The notes beneath the pieces are model-generated. The model saw only the letters and a program-made list of their open reading frames with translations, had not been told where the DNA came from and ran no database searches. Positions 47,347-59,019 of a stretch of DNA of 64,000 bases are shown piece after piece. Source of the DNA: Toxonevra muliebris (lineage: Eukaryota > Arthropoda > Insecta > Diptera > Pallopteridae); NCBI GenBank assembly GCA_963691655.1, contig OY829330.1, positions 4,182,793 through 4,246,792 of the forward strand. The letters run 5' to 3'. Position 1 is the stretch's first letter, and each line of letters begins with the position of its first letter. Position numbers and translations under genes: made by a program.

Positions 47347-47422
47347 TTGACAACCTCTTATAATTCGTAATGCAAAGTAAAATTCTATGGAACTATGATA
47401 AGGTACGCGAGAAGAGCCTTAA

Positions 47423-47941
47423 CCCTTAAACGCGCAATACGTCCGATTTCAATTAAAAACATACCCAGAGGTAGTATTTGTGATTCCGAACAACGTTTGT
47501 TCTACGTGTTTTCAAATAAATTAGTTTAAGATGCAGTTATTTTAATTTACATGGTTGACCTCTGTAGTAACCTTTGGCGATTATCTGGAGAATAAATTAA
47601 AATACATTTGCAATAATTTTTAAAAACAGTTATTTGGTGTTATCCCATACCGTCTGACACAAATTTGTCCACACGGCAATATATTTATTACAAAAAACTC
47701 GAAAATAAAAACACCTTTTTTTCAGTTAGTTGTTTAAAACTTTTACAAAACATGCTTTTAGAGCTAAAAATAACTGTAACTGTACGACAGTTGTCATTTT
47801 TCCATTCTTATTTATACGTATTGATAAAGAAAACTTTAGACGGTAAGATCAGATGTTTATTTTAAATGGCGAACGTAAAATTGCGGTACAGGCAGGCGCA
47901 GAAGTGGTTGGTCACTGTAGTGACCAGTGGGTATTTAAGGG
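47423..47941. mobile_element. piggyBac-type MITE nested in the pogo-like element
   Basis: TTAA at 47419-47422 and 47942-47945 flank ends CCCTTAAACGC and, inverted, CCCTTAAATAC. This fits the TTAA-specific piggyBac pattern. The 519 bp interior has short frames only. Confidence 0.65.
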
Positions 47942-47982
47942 TTAAACTACAAAACTGTTGATTCGTATTTTTCTTATTTTAA

Positions 47983-48178
47983 CCTCGTTAACTCTGGGAT
48001 TGTATATCCCGATAATGTTCGAAAAATTAAGCAAAATGGGAGATACGGTTTCCATTTTATTTGAGTTTTCTTTAAAATACGGCTACAAACATTATGCCCC
48101 ATTGGAAAACTTAAGGATAACTAAGGATTAAGAGTCCCGGACATATTATTTTTTTAAAAAAAACTCGGGGTGAAAGGG
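47983..48178. mobile_element. Possible second TTAA-flanked MITE
   Basis: TTAA at 47979-47982 and 48179-48182 flank CCTCGTTAACTCTGGGAT and, inverted, CCCTTTCACCCCGAG. The terminal match is short, but the TTAA duplication and a subterminal GGGAT/ATCCC palindrome are suggestive. Confidence 0.35.
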
Positions 48179-48761
48179 TTAAATTAAAATCTCGTTAAAT
48201 CGAAAACATCTGTGATTAGTAAAAAATTGCTGGTCCCTTGCGATTACGAATTATCGATATTCTTCTGTATTAAAAAGAAAATTAATTAAATATCTGTATT
48301 TTTAACGTTTTTAATTCACAGCATTTCAAAAGTATACAATCACAAGAAAAACTAAAACAAGATAATAGAAAAATAGTATACACTTTGATCACAAAAAAAT
48401 ATACAGAGTAATAATTTATAACTATCACACATCGATGTCGAAGTCTTAATTCTCTTCATTACTAAATGAATTTTGGTGTTTTAATCCATTTTTTATATGA
48501 AGTAAAGAATTTTTTGAATTGAGTGACTTACGGTTACGAACTTTGGTTTTAAATAAGTTCATTGCTCATTTTTTCGATAAAAAAAAAGTTGTTAGGATTA
48601 TTCAGGAAATGAATTATTTAGCTTAGCATTTAGTGTCTTTTAAATTAAAAAAACGCGTTAAAAAACCCGCTGATCGCTAAATCACTTTTTTCCGCGTTTT
48701 AATTTTCAAAAAGCACTAAATTTAGCGGGAAAAACGCTGAATTGGCGACACTGATTGGCGG

Positions 48762-49320
48762 CATTGGGCTGCGTTTTTGGCAGCATTTACAATGTGTTCC
48801 TAAACTCGACTGAAAGCTATCTTTCTCGCACTCAGGTGAAAAAACATAAGAGTATTTATTATTTTGTTTGCTTAGGAGTTGTTGCATATGTATTGTTCGA
48901 TCTCCGTTTACTTGGCAGATCATTTTTAAGAGATAATGAGTGAATTCGTTTACTGTCAATAATAAACCTGCTGATTAAATCAAATTATTGGCAAAAAATA
49001 ATTTTGTGCAGTATATTTATGGCTGTGAAAGGTGCCGCAAATTCAAGCGTAACGTTTCAGTCTGAAATTACAAAAAGATTTTTTGCTCTAAATTTATTTG
49101 ATTTACAAATTGCTTTTAGGTCAACAAAAATCCGAACCCTTGGTAAAATATATTCATTAAAACCATATAATTAAAAATCTATATATGGAATGGTTTTCTT
49201 TGATTTTTGTGATTCTCCTCTCCGTTTGTGATAATAGGTGATTAAATACATTTTTTTCTATATTCATAGATAAATAGATAGATTTTAATGGTGTATTGCT
49301 AGAAAATTTTTGCATACCAT
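48762..49320. other. Non-coding intronic gap
   Basis: Continuation of the sequence into which the family A MITE inserted. Nothing recognised. Confidence 0.3.
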
Positions 49321-49324
49321 GAGA

Positions 49325-49680
49325 GATTTAGCGACCTTGTTTTATTGAGTCTAGTATTATTCCTAGATATTTGTCTTCCAGTACAACATAAATCGCCGCG
49401 TTCCCTAGTTTAATGGATTTCATATGTGGAAGTTTTATTTTCTTAGTGAAAGGTAATAGAGTTGTTTTAGATGAGTTTATATTTGAATCCACCGAATTGC
49501 AGCATCTCTGCGTAATGTTGAGTCCTGTTTGAATAATATCGCAGAGTGTCTTTTTTTCCCCTCTTGCCATAAAGACAATGTCATCAGCTTAACCTTGACT
49601 GGTTATGCCAGCGTCCATTAGCAATATGAGGAGTTCATCCACTACTAGACTCCACAAAAGAATTACTATATTCTGCAGTA
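49325..49680 (-). pseudogene. Non-LTR reverse transcriptase fragment
   Basis: Minus-strand reading gives LLWSLVVDELLILLMDAGIT, SQG, a broken codon, ADDIVFMARG, then NSVDSNINSSKTTLLPFTKK and VLEDKYLGIILDS. These are consecutive RT motifs around the (Y)ADD active site of an I/LOA/R1-like element. Only about 110 residues remain. Confidence 0.65.
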
Positions 49681-49689
49681 AAGGTATCG

Positions 49690-52600
49690 ATATTATAATT
49701 ACTAAAACTGATTACAAATCTGACGGGTGCGACACAAATTGAGTGGAACAACAATTGACTTTATAATCATGAATATCAGAGAGACCAATACTAAGTTTTA
49801 AATTGTTATGATTACAAAGAAAGCAATAGGTAAACCATTTAATTTCTTTATAATTATAGTAGACTGTTTACATATTATTTGTAAACAAAAACTCCCAACA
49901 ACAAGTTATATTTAAAACTTTTAAATTAGTTTAAGGAAAACGGAAACACTTCCAAATTGATTAAAAATTTTAATATCATAATGAGAGAAAATATATGACT
50001 AAGGCAAGAAATTCCATGCAAATGCATGTTTTTACAAGACATCTCAAAAGTAAAATGGTTATCTTTACGTATCATGAAATTTTCTTTAAAATGGCATTCA
50101 ATAGCATATTTTATTGTACAATAAATGCATATTTTTGGGAAACTGTGCATATTTTACTTTGAATTATATATTTTTCATTTTTTAACAATTTTGATAACTT
50201 TTTAGCGCATGCGATATATTTTGGCTCTTTTATAATTTTTTCCCGAATATTCATCTGAATGGATCTGATAAACTGCGTTTTATTCGCCACTTGCTTCTAG
50301 TTATGTACAGTAAGTCACATAACAGATCGCACAAAGGGACATTCTTGGGACACGAAAAATAGCCAAAAATGGCGTCAAATTAAAAAGTAATAGCGTAGTT
50401 CAGTTTCTATTCAACCAGATGAAAAGAAGTAGAAACAAATTTTTGAAATCAGATAATATCTTCAGGTTCCAAAAGAGTCTTGAAAGCTCCGAAATTTTGA
50501 CCATAAATTAAAAATTTTTTAAATTTGTTGGCCAAATATTTTTTCAAATTCCACAGCTCTGTTATTAGTATTTATATATATACAAACATAACTCAAAAAG
50601 AATTTTCTAAATCAGACAATTGCATATTTTAGATGTTTTTAGTGCATTTTTTGCAGTTTCAGTTGAATATTTTTGAACTTTAAGCGCACGTTATATGCGC
50701 ATATTTTCGATTTTTTAATGCATGAAAATCATTGCCTTATATATGACAATACAAAAATAGAATTTTGGTCCAGAAAGGGAACACTTTATTTATTAACAAG
50801 AAGTTTTTGGGGAATGTTCAGTGGGCAATATGTATCAGATGCTTCTCTCAAAAAAGCTGTAATTTGTTGAGTAGTGTTTTTCGTAATTTCATTTCGCAAT
50901 TTTTCAATTGATTTGTGATTTGAATCAAAGAAAAAGCCCTGAAAGCCCCCCTTGAATGTATTCTTGATTACACAATATCCTATAAATCTTCATTGTTTTA
51001 AACGTATCATTCCTCTTTTTTAGCACTACTATTTATCAAATGCCACTTGACAATTAAAATGGTTTTATAATTGAAAATTGTAAAATGTTAAGCCTTGATT
51101 CCGTTAAAAACTCAACTCTTGCACATTAATCATTTGTAAATGTGGGTGCAGACGATTTTCGCATATATACAAATATATGTATGTTCATTTGTATGCATGC
51201 ACATTAGAGTGATTCGTATTTTGCATTTTTGATACAGAAAACGAAAGCATATCGTTCTTTTTGAATTGTAAAAACAAAACTAGAGTATTTTTCTCCTCCA
51301 TTTTTTTGGTTCGCTTATTTTCTATTATAATAATGTGACTTCGGAAGACTTAGAACACATTGTGAGAATCTACATACCTACTTACAAGCCCTAACCAATA
51401 TTAAAAAATTCCTTTCCCTCAAGCTTTTTCTAACTTAACATTTAAATTCTTTTATCCAATTAGCTTGAATGTTGTTCATACTCCATTGAGTAGGCGGATA
51501 CACCGACCTAACGCCGTGCTCTCTTTTCGTTTTTTTACATAAAGTTTTTGTTTTCTTAAATTGAGAGTGTAAAATCTGCCTTAAATCATCTGACGCCCTT
51601 GGTTCTTTTTTGGACCAGTAGGTTTGACACTGATTTTTGTTCATAACAATAATTTTATTTGTATTTAGGCAAAAAAAATAACTCTTGGTTTCCCCAACTC
51701 TTTTTGCGGATTTTTTTTTTATAGTAAATATAACAATTCTTTCTTAAAAAACCTAAAATAAAAATGATTGAACTAGAAAAAGCGTCGAAGCAAAACTGTT
51801 TAGTTTAATTCTCCTCCTTCTCCCCAACGAAATCACCTCCCATAATCACAGCTTCGATTTTTGTGTTTTTTTTTAATCTGTGACAACTGATTTCTTGCTC
51901 AAAACTCTCAAGTGCTCTCTCAATATCAAACTGTGCTGGCAGCAGAGCGACCTAAAATAAAAAATTTAATTTTTTTTTTTCCTATTTTCAACGCTCTTAA
52001 TTTTGAAAACATTGGTCCAAATACGCCAAATTTTCAGAATGTAATAGCGAAAACTATTTACTCAAAAATAATTTCCCACATTTTTAAATGTTTCTTTGGA
52101 AATTAAGTTTTGTTATGGGTCACTGGTGACCCCAAGATCCTTAATGGAAACTTTTTAAAAACTTTTGACAATGAAATAGGGGTGAGCGGAAGCGAATCAG
52201 GACTCGGCTTTACTCTACCGCTTCTAGTCTCCTTACGGCCAACAGAGGGTTAAGTGAACAATTAATACTAAAGCGCTTTGTCTATTTTTAAAATATCTAA
52301 TAAAATACAATAAAAAAATCCCATTAAGAACCACAGGACCACAAGAAATGTCGGAGAATACGAATCCAGGTTTAATTTTGCGCTGTCTCTTCTGGTTTTT
52401 AAAGTGAAACTTCATACAAAACTAATAAGAAATGTAGTTATGCTGTTGTTAGTGTTTAGCGAACGAAGTCATATGGGAATCGGCTGCACACAATCATGCA
52501 GAGAGTCGACTTCTTGCAGTTTTATCTTAATGTGCTTTAGTGAGAGAGCTTGATTCGATATAGCTGAATTTTCCTTTCTTGTATTATATACGTGTGCTAC

Positions 52601-53045
52601 GTCATGTTTGTGCCGATAAATGTAGAGAGAAATAAAAGAAAAAAATCTTTAGAAAATGGAAAGATTAAGAGTGTAAAATCTTCAACAACATCGGTCACGT
52701 GAAAAATCGAGTTTTTGACTTCTCGCAGTTTTATCGCAAGTGCTTTAGTGAGAGAGTCCATATATAAGTCTTGGCTTGATTGCATATAACTCATTTTCCT
52801 TTCATGTTGGGAACTTATAGTGTTAATAAAGTAAAATTAAATCTGTTAGATAAGGTTAAACCAATTTTTTGCAAGCCTTGGCCCGTTCCACTAGCCTGGC
52901 GATCGAAAGTTGAGAGACTTTTGAGCTTTACAGTACTAATTTTTCTAAATTTCAATAGACCTTTTTAATTTTTTTTTAATCAAAAATAGTCTTTCTAATG
53001 AATTTATTATTACTTTAAAATATTTTAATGCAAATATGGACAGAA
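49690..53045. other. Long non-coding intronic stretch
   Basis: AT-rich, with scattered short frames and no protein motif recognised. A TTAACCCTCTGTTGGCC-like end lies inverted at about 52236-52252, but no partner was found. Two direct repeat copies at 52508 and 52717 are listed separately. Regulatory DNA of sv could lie here, but the sequence alone does not show it. Confidence 0.3.
52508..52806. repeat. Pair of direct repeats about 75-90 bp long
   Basis: The segments 52508-52582 and 52717-52806 share GACTTCTYGCAGTTTTATC, GTGCTTTAGTGAGAGAG and CTTGATT..ATATA.CT.ATTTTCCTTTC. The second copy has 17 extra bases in the middle. The period is 209 bp. Confidence 0.6.
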
Positions 53046-53064
53046 ACATATGTAGGGGAAAGGG

Positions 53065-53644
53065 TTTTGTTTTTATGTTCAAAATTTTTTACTAAAAAAA
53101 ATATCACAGAAAGCTATATACCGTTGCAAACGTAATGGCTGCATTCACGACACTCATTATTTGCTTAACAATTACAGCTCATCAATTTTCGTGTCGTGAA
53201 CATGCTGTTACTTTTTGGCGTTAATTATTCTATTGTGAATAGTTTTTGCTATTTTTCGTCTTTAACAAAATCCAAAACTTAAATAATGGATATAACTAAT
53301 TTAATGTTTTTGCAAAGTATGTTTGACGATGGTGTTAATATGAATATGTGTGTCAATTATGACAGCCATAATAAACAAAAGTGTATAGAAAAAATAGATA
53401 AACATAAGCCGCTGTACAAAAATCATCCGATGAAAAGTATCATACAAATTTTTCGCTACTGAAAATGGCGCTTACTCACTAAAAATGTTGCCATCCACAA
53501 TAGAATTTTACTACTGTTTAGGAATTGATGAGTTTCGTGAATGCAGCCAATGTCTTGGGCTACACCTTTGCTGCAGAAAATAGTTGCATTGGTTGAAAAA
53601 TTAAAAAGTCCGAACATATGTTTTTTGGCAAAAAAAAATATTGA
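53065..53644. mobile_element. Insertion splitting the left terminal repeat
   Basis: Its extent is defined by comparison with the uninterrupted right terminal repeat. Within it lies a smaller inverted-repeat unit (53136-53549) with TGGCTGCATTCACGA and TCGTGAATGCAGCCA ends. The outer ends of the insertion show no clear repeats. Confidence 0.5.
53136..53549. mobile_element. MITE with TGGCTGCATTCACGA ends
   Basis: The first 15 bases are perfectly inverted at both ends, and the match continues as MACTCAT. The 414 bp interior has no ORF of note. No target duplication could be seen. Confidence 0.5.
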
Positions 53645-53778
53645 CATGCAGGTTGAGACAGTCATGGAAATTGAGAAAATGTTGGAACAAAAAAAATTAT
53701 GACGATGAATTTCAAAGTATTATTGTTTATTTATTTATCATAAGCCATGAAGAAGAGAAAAAAAGATTCGAAATTTCA

Positions 53779-54174
53779 TTAATTTTCGTCAGAAAAATCG
53801 GCATTAGAGTCGCAATTTCGGCATGTGATATAACTTCGCGTTATGTTGGCACACTTTAAATAGAATGGTTCTTGACACTTGCTGCATTCCACGAAATTTG
53901 TGCTAGTTAGTTTGGCTGTTAAATTCTTCATACATATCATCAACATCTTCATCTCAAAACGTTTTCTTTTTTTCGACTGTCGGTGTTCGCTTATTATAAA
54001 AGTTCTAAATAGCAATTCCGAACATAAACAGGCATTTAAATGAAGTCTCTGACGTTTTCCCTCCAAAACATATAACGGCACATAGTGCCTCAAACTGCAA
54101 GCATCGCGGATATTTTGAAATGATGTAATATTTTTTTCACCATGCAAAATATGTTCAAAATTCCTTCGGAACAT
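53779..54174 (-). pseudogene. ORF with C-terminal Cys-rich finger inside the element
   Basis: A frame of 131 codons, basic in the middle (QSKKRKRFEMK), ends with CSKCQEPFYLKCANITR and ITCRNCDS, a C-C...C...C-C arrangement resembling half of a PHD-like or treble-clef finger. It may be coding sequence of the surrounding element. I do not recognise the protein. Confidence 0.35.
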
Positions 54175-54401
54175 TAAAATAGAGCAAAAACTGTGGAACG
54201 AATTTTACATTAATCTTTTTGTACGGCTTCAATAACCACACTTTTTTTACGTTTGAAAAATTCTCAAATTCACTTTTTTCACAAAATTTGTTTGGATACT
54301 CGGTCTGAAACATAAGGAATGGCAACAAGTAGGTCTCTCTGTAATGAAAAATTTACTACTGATGTTATATCAACGTGACAGCAGAAACATTCGTACCGTT
54401 A

Positions 54402-55291
54402 CACTATGGGCCAGAAAGTCACTTTTTTGGCATAAAGTAAAAAACGGCAGATATGTCGTTGAAACTTCGGTCACTCGCTTCTGATGTTGTACAGATAATT
54501 TAAAAACAAAAATAGATGTGATCACTGTACTGCCACGCCCACCTTCCATAGAACAAAAATAATAAAAACACTTAATTTTATTGAAATGATCATTTTCTAA
54601 TAGAAATAATAAATCTTCTAGGGGGGATAAAAGATTTGGGATTCAGATGTCAACCTTTTCTTATTTTTTATCGTTTTGTCGGAGAAGTCATAGTTTATTT
54701 TATTACATACATCAAATCTGGCTCATTTGAAGCTTGGGCTGACAGGATATCGACATGAGCCAGTAACTGCGTGACACAATTTTTATCAGAGATTCGCAAA
54801 TACTCGCAAAAGTTTTGATTGCCACTTGAAAGTAGACATCACAGCATTTTACCACATATACACTTCATGGACTACCAAGGACTGCATAATATTTTTTTCC
54901 TTCACAGAACACCAACACGATTTCATAATTTGCAAACAAAAACTTTACACATTCAAGTAATTATTTCTCATTTATGATCAACACAAAATACGAAATAGTA
55001 ATAAAGTTTTATTTTACATACCCTCGGTCTTATTATATATTTTCCAGAAAAAATAAATTTATAAAAATTTCACCAACGAATTTCAACGAATTTTAATTAA
55101 ACAAAACGTCAAACCGCAGGGAGCTTTAATTGCCAGCGCGCCAAATAGACAGAGCTTCCACCACCCAAAAAAAAGAGTATTTTTTGAAATACTCAAAGTA
55201 TTTCCTTTCTATATATAACATTTTTGTCCGCAAATTTTAACAACAAAAAATCGACTTTATGCCAGAAAAAGCGACCTTCTGATCCATAGTG
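54402..55291. mobile_element. Inverted-repeat element with CACTATGG ends
   Basis: The left end CACTATGGGCCAGAAAGTC continues to TTTTGGCATAAAGT. The inverted right end gives CACTATGGATCAGAAGGTC, continuing to TCTGGCATAAAGT. About 40 bp pair with few mismatches. The CACTA start would suit the CMC (CACTA/Mirage/Chapaev) superfamily. The flanks GTTA and GGTTA are near but not exact duplicates. No transposase is seen in 890 bp. Confidence 0.6.
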
Positions 55292-55756
55292 GGTTAGTGA
55301 AAAAAACAAACAAAAATATTGCACTGTCTCAACCTGCATGCCCTTCCCCTACATAGGTTTAAAAAAAAAAAACTAAATAAATATTTTGAGTAGTAGCTCA
55401 ATGTAGAAAAAATTTGCAATTTTTTCGATTCTTCACTTTAATGCAGCAAATAAATTAACTTTCAGTTTAATGTTGACTTTTTAAAAGAAGGAAAAAAATC
55501 ACGTACTTTTGATTGTCGAAAGTGAGCTTATAATAAAAAACAAAATTGTAGGTTCAACTAGTTCAAAAATGTACAGATTTGTACTGATTTTCGAATTCAA
55601 TTCAAGTTCAATGTACTGACAAAAAAGATCTAGCTTTAATAATTCAGGCTCGCAAAATACTTGCAGATAAGGAAATCATATTTTCCTATACGGAGTAGAA
55701 AAAATTGTCAAGAAGGTGACAGGTAGTAACTATTAGATTCTTATTCTTCCTCATAT

Positions 55757-56000
55757 CGCTTATTTACTAAAAGACTGTCATAACTCAAAACATGCGATTT
55801 TGCAGAAAACGCGTTAAAAGTTTTCAATTGACTCCCACTTTGCAGAAAAAAAAGAAATCTTATAATTCTCACGCGCAGAGTATACAAGATATTAATATGA
55901 AATTTTTACACAATATGAAGCGTGAAATAATGAATAATTCTGCATCATTAACTCAAAAATCGTGTTTTTTGACTTATGACAGTCTTTTAGTAAATGAGCG
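55757..56000 (+). mobile_element. MITE, family B, copy 2, ending 55 bp before the Pax exon
   Basis: CGCTTATTTACTAAAAGACT (continuing GTCATAACTCA) is inverted at the right end as TGACTTATGACAGTCTTTTAGT...GAGCG. Both ends are flanked by ATAT (55753-55756, 56001-56004), a 4 bp duplication. The terminal sequence matches copy 1 at 23099 (CGCTCGTTTGCTGGAAGACT). It lies next to the polypyrimidine tract of the following exon. Confidence 0.7.
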
Positions 56001-56055
56001 ATATGCTCGTATATACTATCATATTTCTCACTCACTTCATTGTTTATTTTTTTAG

Positions 56056-56253
56056 ATATTATGAGACTGGAAGCTTTAAAGCCGGCGTTATAGGCGGTTC
56101 TAAGCCTAAAGTAGCAACGCCACCCGTCGTAGATGCAATCGCCAACTACAAACGTGAAAATCCAACAATGTTCGCATGGGAAATACGCGATAGACTTTTG
56201 GCAGAAGGAATATGCTCACAAGACAATGTACCTAGTGTTTCATCCATAAATAG
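56056..56253 (+). CDS. sv: Pax2/5/8-type paired-domain exon (shaven/D-Pax2 ortholog), second half of the domain
   Basis: After the split Arg codon the exon encodes [20 protein letters not shown], then [40 protein letters not shown] and VSSIN. This is the linker and the C-terminal (RED) half of the paired domain. The frame continues exactly from the exon ending at 24011. The donor GTAAAT is acceptable and splits the final Arg codon (AG plus G). '[21 protein letters not shown]' without the Pax6 residues supports the sv assignment. The rest of the gene (octapeptide, activation domain) lies beyond the window. Confidence 0.9.
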
Positions 56254-56259
56254 GTAAAT

Positions 56260-57100
56260 ATGTTTTATTTATTTTTTTCTAACTAGTAAATTTAAAAAAA
56301 AAGTACCAAAAGTAAAAGAAAATCATTTCGGATGGTTTGTATAATTCGCACATGCTGTGTGGAAACGGAAGCGGATATGCTACGCAGTATACTCTCAAAC
56401 TTTGGTATATACAAATGTTCGCTGTCTTACTGTTAACTTCCGCTTCCGAAAAAGCTACAGCTTATGCAAAAGCCAAAAAACACCAAAAAAAAAAAAAAAT
56501 TAAATAAATTTGCAACAACGGTCCGGAGTCAGAAAGTAAGAGCATAATCCCCGGTAGTTGTAATAACGAAAACATCTTAGTTGCTTTAGCGTACATAATT
56601 GCACCCAATGCTTGACACACGACCGCCACAATAGCTTTCCTTCCGTTGTCCACAACATTGAACATACACATAAATATGTATGTGAGAAAACAACAAAAAG
56701 CTACAGTAAATCATAATGTTGATATGTGGTATTATGTAGTTTCTTATGGAAGCTGGAAATGGAAGAGTGCAAGTTACCAAAAAACAAAGCAAAAAAAAAA
56801 ATAAAAATGGAGAAGCAAGAGAAATATCAAAATAATATTAGCCTTTGTTATTGTTGTTTTATAAAACACTATTTAGGGTAAATTTAAAAGTTAATTCTCG
56901 CCAAACACGCAGATTGCCACTTGCCACATAATGGTGATGTGCTGACTCCTCGCTGCCGCCGCGCGTCGTAGCCGCCGTTACCGTCAATACTGTTCGTTTT
57001 GCTCATTCATGATGAATAATACAATCATTTAAAAAACCCAGCAGGAAAAGTAAACGAAGAGTTTATAGATGGAATTTGCAAACCATCCACATTTGAAGAG
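56260..57100. other. sv: Downstream intron sequence, nothing recognised
   Basis: AT-rich, with a GCTGCCGCCGCGCGTCGTAG stretch at about 56950-56970. No element ends or ORFs are supported. Confidence 0.3.
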
Positions 57101-57189
57101 TAACGTTACAAAACGTTTTTATTTTTTAAAGAAATTAGGTTTTTGTTGTTTTTGGGTCTGGCATGCGGCATGCCACATCCAGGATAGCG

Positions 57190-58830
57190 AAAACCTCCGT
57201 TAGTAAGACTGTCGCCATCTACCCAATTACAAATGAGTACTTGGTTTTTTCGTCCAAGTACTAACGGGATCCAGTACCGGTTGAGGTTTTGGACTCGACA
57301 GTAAAGAAGACATAACGTAGACGCCGAAGTGCAACCTTCGTTCCGGGAACCTGACATCATATCTTCTTATCTTCTTCTGGAGCGAAAACAAGATACACGA
57401 TTTCCCACGGGCATCGAGAACAGTGCACACTGTACTGACAACTGGTGGTATATCTGGCTGTGCCCCCTATGCACTTCGTAATGCCAGACTCCGTTTAACT
57501 TGAGTCTGTGAGCCGCTTTTATCTCTTGCTTACGGATTAAAAGATCGAGAGGAAGCAAATCAAGTACGGCATTGAGAGCATCAGCAGATGTTGTACCCAT
57601 TGCACCAGTGACACTCAGATACACACTTCTCTGAAGCCTACTACTACCACTATTACGGAGGCATATGTCACGAGAGCCAGTATACTAATTTTGGATTAGA
57701 GCAAATCTGACCAGAAGTATTGACGCCGCCCTGAGGTGCAGCTACCCTGCAACCAGAGAAATGTGTTGCAAGCAGTATATCATTTACTTAGAGACCTAGA
57801 GATAATATAGGAGCCATCAGGCTTCAGAAGTTAGTCCAACTTAGCCATCCGATCCCTTTGAAGAACTTCGGATTGCTTCACCTATAGGAGTCCAGTTTGG
57901 AATATTTCATCTTCTGCTATTCCTTTTTCAGCTGCTTGTAGGTAGTCCAGTCCACTAACAACCGAAGTTTAAAGGCTTGATTCAGAAGTTTTCTGGAGTT
58001 TGTCCAGAGTTTCGACAGCTCAACGTTCCAGCAAGGGACCGTCTTATTTTGTCTACACCTACTACCCGGGCACGCCATCTCAGCATTCAACCAAGATACG
58101 CCCTAATAAACTAGATGCTTTGTCGAGTGACTCTGTTGACCGCAGTTTATGAACGACGTGAATTATTGCTTCGATTAGCTCACCGAATCGTGTCCAATTC
58201 GCTTTTCAAGGGTTTCAATCGGCAGGAACCAATTCTAGCTCGATCGCAAGCCGAAACTCTATGTAACAGTGGTCTCTAAGAATTCGCCATTTGGTTATTT
58301 GATAAGCATTTGATAATGCTGGATCTTGTCTGGTACTAGTAACAAAAGACGGCCTGGTGAAAACATTTTGAATTACCAGTCAAGATGACAGAATGAAATC
58401 CAACAGCTTATTTCCCTTAAGTTACACTTGGTGGTACCCCAAATAGTGTTCGAAGCATTGTCGTCACAGCGCATCGTACGACTTGCATCAACTCCCTCGT
58501 AGGAGAGGCATAATACAGGGTGCGGAGATTGAAGTGTTGCCAATTCGAAAGGCTATAACTGAGCCATTGTTCTGCCGAAATAAAGTTTGGAACCTTGTTT
58601 TTAACCAATCTTGGTTCACGTAAACTGTGTCTGGGATTTCTGGCTTTCACTTTTTAAACAATTTCTGTTAAAGTTGCTGTGTTTTTTCGTCCGTCATCGT
58701 AACGTTTTGCAGTGCTGCTAGTATCAATAAATCGTTTTATGGTTCGATATACAAACATTTTTTTAACTTAAATCTCTGCACCCTGTAGAATCGTAAGAAA
58801 GGTAACCCGAAACAACAAGTACATGTCATG
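57190..58830 (-). pseudogene. Third LOA-like non-LTR element, heavily decayed
   Basis: Minus-strand reading in several frames gives CDDNASNTIWGTTKCNLRE near 58440 (endonuclease), LLDFILSSQLVIQNVF, PCWNVELSKLWTNSRKLLNQ near 57960-58060 (endonuclease-RT linker), and, after a deletion of most of the RT, VTGAMGTTSADALNAVLDLL and PLDLLIRKQEIKAAHRLKLN near 57510-57620 (thumb). The order and motifs match the copy at 40700-44640 but it is a different sequence. It carries a mariner insertion. Confidence 0.65.
58516..58785 (-). mobile_element. Internally deleted mariner-type element
   Basis: CAGGGTGCGGAGATT at the left and AAATCTCTGCACCCTG at the right are inverted ends abutting TA (58514-58515, 58786-58787). 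On the minus strand the interior reads VYRTIKRFIDTSSTAKRYDD and VKARNPRHS, the helix-turn-helix part of a mariner transposase. It continues at once with VKNKVPNFISAEQWLSYS, the segment just before the last catalytic Asp. About 600 bp in between have been lost. It sits inside the third LOA-like relic. Confidence 0.8.
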
Positions 58831-59019
58831 CTAAAACACTAACCCAAGTAATATTTTTAGTCAAATCGACATAATTTTAGGTAGTACATAGATCAAAATT
58901 ACTTTGATTTGACGGCGATACCACTTAATATTAGGTGAAATTAAATAATTTCTCCTAAAAAGTTGCGCCGAGAATTGGTTCATATTGGAACAGCTAAATT
59001 CGTCCACAGTAATTAATTA

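Larger units (their letters stand above)
46430..48267. mobile_element. pogo/Tc1-mariner-like element nested in the MITE
   Basis: The ends CAATAGAATCGCAATAATTC and, inverted, CAGAAGAATATCGATAATTC agree at 15 of 20 positions and both abut TA (46428-46429, 48268-48269). TA targeting is the signature of the Tc1/mariner/pogo superfamily. Further in, the repeated theme 'TGGTCCCTTG', 'AATTCGTA' is seen near both ends. No transposase ORF remains. Confidence 0.6.
46324..48753 (-). mobile_element. hAT MITE, family A, copy 2, expanded by nested insertions
   Basis: It is flanked by a perfect 8 bp duplication, ATTGGCGG, at 46316-46323 and 48754-48761. The left part matches, inverted, the right end of copy 1 (TTTTTCAAAAT..ACTAAAATGAAG and AAACGCGTATTTTCT). 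The right part matches its left end (TTTTTGAAAATTAAAACGCG inverted). A deletion removed the bases after CAGTG at the left end. The family copy itself is short; most of the 2,430 bp is later insertions. Confidence 0.75.
53050..55355. mobile_element. DNA element with 33 bp inverted ends, carrying further insertions
   Basis: The right end (inverted) reads TATGTAGGGGAAGGG followed directly by CATGCAGGTTGAGACAGT. At the left, TATGTAGGGGAAAGGG (53050-53064) and CATGCAGGTTGAGACAGT (53645-53662) are the same repeat split by 580 bp of other sequence. This shows an insertion within the left terminal repeat. I cannot assign the superfamily; no target duplication was found. Confidence 0.6.

Noticed and set aside
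53641..53662. CATGCAGGTTGAGACAGT as an independent repeat
   Set aside because: It is the displaced inner half of the left terminal repeat of the element at 53050-55355.
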